From assembly GCA_003116995.1 (NCBI GenBank), contig BDSL01000158.1:62001-126000 (forward strand): a stretch of DNA of 64,000 nt. The letters are read 5' to 3'. How positions within the stretch are numbered: the first letter of the stretch is position 1; every line of letters starts with the position of its first letter. Position numbers and translations under genes: made by a program. The notes under the pieces are model-generated. The model was not told the DNA's origin. It ran no database searches and saw only the letters and a program-made list of their open reading frames with translations. This document shows positions 57,301 to 64,000 of the stretch, piece after piece. Source of the stretch: Yamagishiella unicocca (Eukaryota; Chlorophyta; Chlorophyceae; Chlamydomonadales; Volvocaceae).

Positions 57301-60300
57301 TATCGTGATCCTCCTCTCTCTGTCCCCTTGCTCGTTCCGCCCCTTACAGCCCTTCCCTCCTGACATGGCAGTCAAGCCTCGCGGACGAGTGAGCTGCATG
57401 CAAGTCACCGCGTCTCTTGTGTTTTCTGCCCCACCTCCCACCGCACCTTGTAATCCGCAACGGTGCCGTCAGTGGCGGGGTACTGCAGCAGCACACCGCA
57501 CACGTCCTTGCCGTACACGAACTTATCCTCGTCAGCAACCACGGCCTCCAGGCCCAGGCCCTCAGCGCGCGTCTGACACACGGCAATGGTCTGCGGGTGA
57601 CACTTGCTCTGCAGGGACAGCGGCGGATGGAGGGCCGACACGGCGGGAGAGCGAGGTCAGGTCCTGGTTTGGCGATGTGGCGCAGTGCGCGGATTCCCAG
57701 CAAGAACGCACAGGGGGGTGCAGACTGGCACTAGGTCTGCTTGCCAACCCTCCGATGATCCTGTACCCCTGTTGACGCTACGGTAAGCAGGCATGCTAGC
57801 TGCCTCACTCCAGCCCTTGCTCGCCCCCAAAACCCAATATGACCCAACAAGCGACACGTGTCTTTCCTGTGACATCCCAAAAGCTCTTCGCCGCCGGTTG
57901 CCACGTCGGGATTTCCTGTCGTCAGCCATGCCTGTTCACGTGGCCTATCTAGGCGCCCTGCTGGCATTCCGCGTCCGCTTGGTGTTCCGCTCGTGGCTGT
58001 CGCTGCCGCAATAACTTCGAGTAACTTCTAAGTTTCCCAATTGATACGTATCAGAAACTTCCCTTCCAGGAGACATCCCAACCCAACCCAATGCGAATCG
58101 CAATTTGCACTCGATTGTCGCAGTCTTACGCGCTGATGGGTCGGCCAAGGCCAAATCTTTCCCGGTGGAGTCATCTTCCAGTTGCTCGCGATTCGACAAC
58201 CGGCTGGCCTTTCACCAGTGACTTTGACTACGGTTTCCATCGGCGGGCCTTTCCTTCCTAATAACCGGAACCTTCTCTCACGGTCTACTGCGCACCAACA
58301 TGTCGGCTCTGCTATACCAGGCAACCCCAGTGCCGTGACAAGCTCATTGCTCAAATTCAGCCTTCATGGGCACCGCGTTCGTGAAATGAAACTCCCATGG
58401 ACACAAAATCCTCCGCCGGTGCCGCAACTGCGAAACATCCCTGTTGTTCATTAAGCCTTGTGCTAGGGTCACTCAACCGGTGCTAGGGCCACTCACCGAG
58501 ATGAGGAACTTGGGCTTCTTGCCACGCGCCACTGCCGAGCACATGGTCATGGCCTCCGCGGCTGCGGTCGCCTCATCCAGCAGCGACGCGTTGCTGATGG
58601 CCATGCCCGTCATGTCGCACACCAGGGTCTGGAAGTTCAGCAGCGACTCCAGCCTGACATCCGCAAGCAGGAGTGTACGACACTGATCAGAATGAATCCA
58701 AGAGGGTGGTATAATCGCGACAAGCAGACATCAACTGCCATTTCGATCCGACCGCAGCCACTGCCAGCCTCATACGCAGGGTGCGGGGCGCAAGTGCACC
58801 AGCCCTCGTCCGCGCCGATTTCTGCCCCTCAGCACTCGCTCCCCTCCCTCCCGGATACCCAGCGCGGTCCGGGCGCATCGTACCTGCCCTGCGCAATCTC
58901 CGCCTGGTACGGCGTGTACTGCGTGTACCAGCCGGGGTTCTCCAGCACGTTACGCAGGATCACGGGGGGCACGTGGGTGCCGTAGTAGCCCATGCCCAGG
59001 AAGCTCTTGAGAACCTTGTTCTTGCTGGCCATGTCCCTGCAGCAGAAATGATGTGAAATTGGCCTTGGTGCTTCAGTACTAGGCGTGCGGAAGGAAATGG
59101 AGGGAGCACGTCATGCGCGGGCGAGCGTGGCGTGGTGGAAAGACGACGGAAGGCGGGCGCCGGCGCCACGGTTTGGGCAGGAGGGCCCTGGTAGGTTTGC
59201 ATGCCGGGCAGCTAGGATGGCGAGATCACCGAGCGGCATCCGTGAAAATTTTACCGTGATTTAGGAGGTTTGGGCAACGTTTCTGGAGATGCCGGTGCGC
59301 AAGAACCTGTGCAGCTTGCATTTCAACAAGCTCCATGTTCCAGGAAGAGCCCGGAGGCTAGCCATGCATTGCAGGACGTCTTTCGAGGTCAGACGCCCCT
59401 TTCGCCACCGCACTGCGTACCCAGCATAGCTGCGCCTCCACTGCGGCGACCACCACTACACAGATACCGCACGACGGGTCCTAAGCGACTTTCGCAAGTG
59501 CGGCAAGGATGGCCGACCTATCTCATCTCTATTTCTCGTCCGGTGCTACATTCTGTTCCTGATATGTTTTGGCGTGCAACCGGAGTTCCAGGGATCATAT
59601 GCGACTATGCTATAGCCTCGACGGCTGGATCTGGAGGTTCTACTATCACGGTAAAGGGCGTGGGGCCGTCCTTAGGGAAAATGGCGCGGGGGTGTCTTTA
59701 GGGAAATAGCGTGGGTGCGTCCTTAGTTCATGGCATATTACTTAGGGCGTGGGTGCGTCCTTAGTTCATGGCATATTACTTAGGTAAGGTAACGATGGTA
59801 AGGGGACCTGTGGATCCTAAACACACCAACCAGCCCGTACACCTGCCCCATGCCCTCAACCGCTCACTTGAAGTACTCCAGGAACTGGCTTTCCGTCATG
59901 CCCTCATGGTACTTGCCCAGGTCCATGCCGTCCTTGCGAACAATGGACTTCGGGACCGTCGCCTCAATTAGCGCATCGAGCGACGAGAAACCCGTGGCCT
60001 TGACCATGGTCTCGATCTCAGCGGGGCTGCCGCTGTTGTGACGAGGCTTGAAGCTGCGAACAGTGCGGCGTAAGAAAGCGGGCGACCCAATTGGGCTCGG
60101 CGACGTGGCACGCGCCGCGACTTGGCGCAGAGGAATGCCGACCTCGCGAAACGGGTATGCATTGCAACTGCATCCACTCAAGTAATTTAAAATATCATGC
60201 AACACACGCACTTACTCATCGCTAGGCAGGAGCGCGTCGACAGCGATGAACCGCGCACCGCTCGCGGCAAAGCTGCTTGGCAATACTGCGCTGGCGTGAC

Positions 60301-60597
60301 TCAGAGCACCTGTACCATGTGTTATTAAAGGTAAGCATGGAGCGTAACCGCTAAAGGCAAGACCCCAAGAGGCTGAATAGGCCCAAGGATCTCCAGCGCA
60401 AGTGAATGGCACCAACACACCCTACACGTGCAAGGTGTGCTAGAACAACGCTCAGACGCACCAAGCAAGCTTGGTGCCTGTGTGCTCAGAAAGCGTGAAG
60501 CATTGATGTCGAATATCTTCACAGCCTCCTGCACCTCGCCGGACTGGCTGCGCGCAGCCTGGCCAACGCCCCGCAGCAGTCGCGCTGCGCGCCTCAT
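51344..60597 (-). CDS. GCSP: Glycine dehydrogenase (decarboxylating), P-protein of the glycine cleavage system
   Basis: Seventeen exons close in frame to 1028 residues, the normal length: 60462-60597, 60216-60285, 59868-60053, 58884-59036, 58497-58653, 57447-57608, 56977-57213, 56655-56741, 55691-55909, 54566-54798, 54199-54358, 53736-53869, 53130-53430, 52590-52883, 52267-52394, 51859-52030 and 51344-51601. The N-terminus ([18 protein letters not shown]) is a mitochondrial presequence. Family motifs include [91 protein letters not shown] and the pyridoxal-phosphate lysine in [18 protein letters not shown]. It decarboxylates glycine and passes the aminomethyl group to lipoyl H-protein, a core photorespiratory step in mitochondria. 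Intron 55910-56654 contains an antisense gene-like fragment and a foldback element, described separately. Confidence 0.96.
53543..53587. repeat. 18-bp repeat in a P-protein intron
   Basis: GCGAGCTACACCCCCCC with CGC repeats about 2.5 times in the intron between the 12th and 13th exons. Confidence 0.6.
54901..54960 (+). repeat. 21-bp minisatellite in a P-protein intron
   Basis: TGTACTCTGCTTTTTAGCAG plus one base repeats three times exactly or nearly so in the intron upstream (minus-strand sense) of the tenth exon. Confidence 0.85.
56244..56436 (+). pseudogene. Antisense gene-like fragment inside a P-protein intron
   Basis: On the plus strand, opposite to the host gene, ATG at 56244 begins [10 protein letters not shown]. 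One base out of frame, the sequence continues [20 protein letters not shown] and a further 25 residues ending EAFEEAQ, where a foldback element begins. Codon use and amphipathic, charged composition look like a real protein, unlike the usual shadow frames. I do not recognise the family. It may be a fragment of a host gene captured or displaced by a transposon, or a 5' exon split by a short intron. No complete gene is visible in the 745-bp intron. Confidence 0.4.
56430..56547. mobile_element. 118-bp foldback element (MITE-like)
   Basis: CAGCGTC at 56430 and GACGCTG at 56547 bound two arms of about 55 bp that are imperfect reverse complements, sharing CACTA(C)GTAGTGTTGGC and CGATCA(C/A)CAACTGAGGT. 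The centre ACTGAGGTGATCACCTCAGT is a perfect 20-bp palindrome. There is almost no loop. It interrupts the gene-like fragment just before it. No transposase; probably non-autonomous. Confidence 0.6.
59708..59783 (+). repeat. 38-bp direct tandem repeat in a P-protein intron
   Basis: A 38-bp unit beginning GCGTGGGTGCGTCCTTAG and ending CATATTACTTAGG occurs twice in tandem. Shorter diverged relatives precede it from about 59650. Confidence 0.75.
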
Positions 60598-61676
60598 CTC
60601 TGTTGATCTGCCTAAGGCGAACTTCAATAAAGAATGACGGGTAAGGACACACCGACGCGACAGAGTTCCATGTTGCAATTTTTGGATTATACCGACGAAT
60701 TGTACGATTCATACGGCAGAAGCGAACCTACAATGTAATGCTGTGAGGCAGCTGTCGCTCACTATTTGGCAGGAGTTTAAAGCACATCGAGTAAATCTAC
60801 CTAATACCATCATTCGGCAAGCCGGAAAACTGAATGCTTCCAACGAGCATAATTTTGCGGTCACGCTTAGCGGCCTACTCCTACTACTGTCAGCATATAA
60901 TCGGCTGAGAATAGCCTTATGTTTGCTGGTGCGGTGATTAACCATCGCTGCGACTGTTGCAACGCCTCCACGCTCCCTACGCTGTTGACCGCTTGACCCC
61001 GCGTCCGTACGCCGACGTGGCATGCTGCGCGCGGTTCGGGGGAACTGTGTTTGCACGCGCACGGCCCTAATGTTGCCGAAATCGATGATGATGGAATACA
61101 CGAGCTCTCCCCAGTCAGAAGGAGAAGAAGCTGTGGCAGCCAGTGACCCGGCTTGCCCCTCCCATCCTTATACCTGATGTGCCCGTGGGGACAAAGGGTT
61201 GTACGCGGATGAACTCCTACTTGTACTCCATTATCGCGCCAACTGCTGGACCATCCCCCCCGCCGATACACTGAAATGACAAGTAGGTATGACCACCCGC
61301 TGCTGAGCTGCATAACAGATGGCGCGTGGACCAGCGGCATCCGATGGATATCCCCACACCAAACCGGGAGTTATGCCGTGGCTGGAAACACGGTCTGGCG
61401 TGCGCACCGTAAAACCACCGGCCTGGAACACGCACCGCAAAAACACCGCCCTTTGCACAGTGGCTGGGCCCAGGGTGCGGCCATGCGCACACAGCATTGC
61501 AGCACTTCCTGACCCTGACCCAAGTATTCCCACATCCCGCACGCGGCAGTAGGCTCCCCTGACCTGTTAGGACGTGTGGCAGCAAGCTTGGAGTGCTGCG
61601 TGAAAGAGTACATGTAGAACTGGCTTGGACTTTGACAGCATTCCAACGCGCGCTGACGCGGCGCCCAACCCCCCAC
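60598..61676. other. Upstream region of the P-protein gene
   Basis: This should contain the P-protein promoter and 5' UTR on the minus strand. Short ORFs on both strands show no domain. No other feature seen. Confidence 0.4.
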
Positions 61677-61888
61677 ACCCAACTGGATTATCTTACACCC
61701 CCCACACCCAACTGGATTATCTTACACATCCCACACCCAACTGGATTATCTTACACATCCCACACCCAACTGGATTATCTTACACACCCCACACCCAACT
61801 GGATTATCTTACACACCCCACACCCAACTGGATTATCTTACACACCCCACACCCAACTGGATTATCTTACGCCCCCCACACCCAACTG
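61677..61888 (+). repeat. 29-bp minisatellite, about 7.3 copies
   Basis: The unit starts ACCCAACTGGATTATCTTAC and ends in a C-rich ACACCCCAC or ACATCCCAC segment. Starts lie at 61677, 61706, 61735, 61764, 61793, 61822, 61851 and 61880 (the last partial). Because 29 is not divisible by three, translated ORFs across it cycle through all three frames. Confidence 0.92.
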
Positions 61889-62602
61889 CATTGACTGCGT
61901 GTATTACGGTATAATTGCGGTACCATACATGTCTCTAACATGGACGCTGCCTACTGACCTGCACCGCTGCGGACGTGCTGGTGTATCCCCCTACCCCGCG
62001 GCCGAGGGCCCTAACATCTCGTTTCATGCTCGTTTCGGCGCTGTCCAGCGCTATCGTCCCGGAAGGCTCCGATATTTAGCGGCGGAGCTGGGCGCACAAC
62101 TCATTGCGGGAACATGGCCATGCCGCGCTTGCGGCTCTGGCTTTTAAGTGATGTCCACAGAATCCTACCTTGAGTAGGACACGATACTTAGTCGGTTGGC
62201 TGGTTGTGTCCTATTATAAGCAGTGTCCAACTGTGAACAGTGCCTATCTCCTATGGTATAGTGGATTGCGTTGACTTGCATAGACCTATTGTGAGTGGGA
62301 TGTCCTACTGAGAGTATGATCCCACTGTCAGCCGGACTCCTTATCGGGCGACAATACCGCCTCCGCTTTTTAGAGGATCTGTTAAATCCAAATGGATCTG
62401 GTTCATAACACCGTTACGGTTGGCTCCTCACATTACGTAGTATACGCGCTTCAACACGCGCTTTAATACCGTTTGTTTTGGTCGGGCTCGGAACTGTGGA
62501 TGTACTACTAGTATTAACTTACCAACAATGGCCAACAAATACTACTTAACATCTCCCAGGTAATTTGAACCCATTCAAGCTTGTGGTGAGGACGGTTGGG
62601 GA
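61889..62602. other. Intergenic, nothing recognised
   Basis: AT-richer sequence with the repeated words GTCCTA, TGTCC and TCCTACT between about 62150 and 62340. These could belong to a decayed repeat. No coding or RNA feature supported. Confidence 0.35.
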
Positions 62603-63034
62603 ATGGCTGCAACAACGCTGTTTGCCTGCGATACGTTGATGGCCCTGGATGGCCCTGCCTGGGCCAGTAGCGGTGCCCCGCCTCCTGGACTTCATGGACC
62701 GATGTACGATTTTGCTCAGCCTTCGGGCCAGTGTTCTGAAGCAGGACGAAATCCAGGGATCCCGCCTGCGGTGGGCTCCTCACCCCGCCAGCCCCGGCCT
62801 TCTGTATGGGGTGTCGGCTGTGCCTTCGAGCCCACTCCACCCTCCAGCCGTGTACTCCACGACTTGATCGTGTCGTCTCGTCTGTCTGTTGTCAATTGGT
62901 TGCTGAGGCTGCTGTCTGCGTGGGTGAGGCCGTTGCGTGTGCTCGTCGGTTTCGGCTTGGTCCTGTCCGTGTATAAGGGGATTAGCGCGCTAATCCCTCC
63001 ATTGTGGGATTCTTCCTTGCCTTGCCGCGGATGA
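62603..63034 (+). CDS. Uncertain ORF, 143 residues, unknown
   Basis: An ATG-started frame (MAATTLFACDTLMALDGPAW) ends with a Leu/Val-rich stretch that could span a membrane (VVNWLLRLLSAWVRPLRVLVGFGLVLSVY). A second overlapping frame is also open over part of the region, which lowers confidence. No family was recognised, no splice continuity to other exons was found, and it may be a transposon remnant or chance. Confidence 0.2.
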   Translation: MAATTLFACDTLMALDGPAWASSGAPPPGLHGPMYDFAQPSGQCSEAGRNPGIPPAVGSSPRQPRPSVWGVGCAFEPTPPSSRVLHDLIVSSRLSVVNWLLRLLSAWVRPLRVLVGFGLVLSVYKGISALIPPLWDSSLPCRG

Positions 63035-64000
63035 TTGTCTTGTATCGGAACCGGCACCTGATGTGCAAGTTACGTGCTGTGTCGTGACAGGCTGGTTGGT
63101 TCCCTCTTCTGCAGTTCCAGTCCTTCCCGATGCCCTTTGAAAAGTGCCGCATGGCTCTTTGTTTGCCGCGTAGGCTCGCCGGGGTGGCCTTCACCTGGCA
63201 GGCCTGGCTCCTGCCGAGGCCAGTAATCATCCGTGCACTCGGGCCCACCGTCTTCTGGGCCGCTGCAGGTTGCTTGGGGCGTGGTTAGGCAGGGTTAGGC
63301 CACTGTCACATTAAGAAAGCTTCCTCGTAATATGAAATCTACACGCTATCTGAAACCAACACCAACAAGCCAAGCGGTTACTACTTGTAAAGCTTGAGAC
63401 ACCAGCCAACTCAGCCCCGACTCAACGACCGACAGCTGCGCCGTAGAATTCATTATGACAGAATATTTTGGGATACCCGGCAGTTTTATGATCTGATCCT
63501 GCACCCAGGACGGAAGAATTTTAGAATGCCCTAGGCATCCGCCCTCCGTTGCTGACACCTGCAGTCAGTTGCAGCCTGTTGCAGCGGGCTAAGTCGCAAG
63601 GTACAAAATAACGTAACAAAGCACCAACGAGCACCATCTTGCTTTCGAGCCAAAGCGATAGATTTGAAGGTTGTTATGTCGAAGCAATGTCCGCATGGCG
63701 GATCATCCGCGTCAAGGCTCGGGTTTGACCCATGGGTTCGCCCTGCTTCGTCTGGAGTCGTAGGGGATGCGATGAAATGTACAGCGTGGTGCCAAAATAA
63801 TAATTGGTGGAGCATGGTATTTCATGTTACAAACGGAGGTTTCACGCACATTCGTAAATTATGGTTTTCGCTGTCGTACACTTAATATAGGCACAGCTCA
63901 GGCATGCACCGAACACCATACAACTATGAAACTCACTAACCTATAGATAAACACATCCTTCATACCGACAGAACAGGAGAGGAGTCAAACTGTGGCGGGC
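63035..64000. other. Right-edge sequence, nothing recognised
   Basis: Only short shadow ORFs. No start of a recognisable gene before the window ends. Confidence 0.4.

Noticed and set aside
61593..62147. A 184-codon plus-strand ORF with repeated QLDYLTPPTPNW-like peptides
   Set aside because: It is a translation of the 29-bp minisatellite, whose unit length shifts frame every copy.

Overview
The window is nuclear DNA of a green alga, almost certainly a volvocine (Chlamydomonas/Gonium/Volvox-type) chlorophyte. The evidence is GC-rich, intron-dense genes with short GT-AG introns, TGTAA polyadenylation signals, many minisatellites in introns, and two pherophorin genes, an extracellular-matrix family typical of volvocine algae. 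All multi-exon models below were built by hand from homology-like motifs, reading-frame phase and splice sites. Each closes as a continuous in-frame coding sequence, but none has been checked against transcripts.

Layout: the last exon of ribosomal protein L13a (+, 542-673) meets a plastid-type bile acid:sodium symporter family transporter (-, 1532-4425). Divergent from it is a UDP-glucose 6-dehydrogenase homologue (+, 5000-9013) that has lost its catalytic cysteine and other active-site residues. A single-exon unknown gene (-, 10872-11810) follows. From about 13.26 to 24.79 kb lies a direct tandem duplication of a unit of about 5.2 kb. Each copy holds an intact 8-exon pherophorin gene (-). 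From 24.8 to 27.2 kb I find no convincing gene, but there is a long miRNA-precursor-like hairpin at 26078-26175. Two 250-bp tandem units (27191-27690) each carry an intron-containing elongator tRNA-Met and a tRNA-Thr(AGU).

Three minus-strand genes run in series: AP endonuclease 2 with PIP-like motif and GRF zinc finger (28002-33031), a membrane-anchored SET-domain methyltransferase (33932-38068), and nucleostemin/GNL3-type circularly permuted GTPase (38959-44129). A 468-bp divergent intergenic region separates nucleostemin from a class II CPD photolyase (+, 44598-49368). The photolyase converges on the 17-exon glycine decarboxylase P-protein gene (-, 51344-60597). One P-protein intron contains an antisense gene-like fragment ending in a 118-bp foldback element. 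The final 3.4 kb holds a 29-bp minisatellite and one unassigned ORF.

Functionally this is an ordinary housekeeping neighbourhood (translation, ribosome biogenesis, DNA repair, photorespiration, cell wall/ECM), not a pathway cluster. The most unusual signals are the apparently catalytically dead UDP-glucose dehydrogenase, the tandem pherophorins with extra upstream duplication in one copy, and the hairpin and foldback structures.
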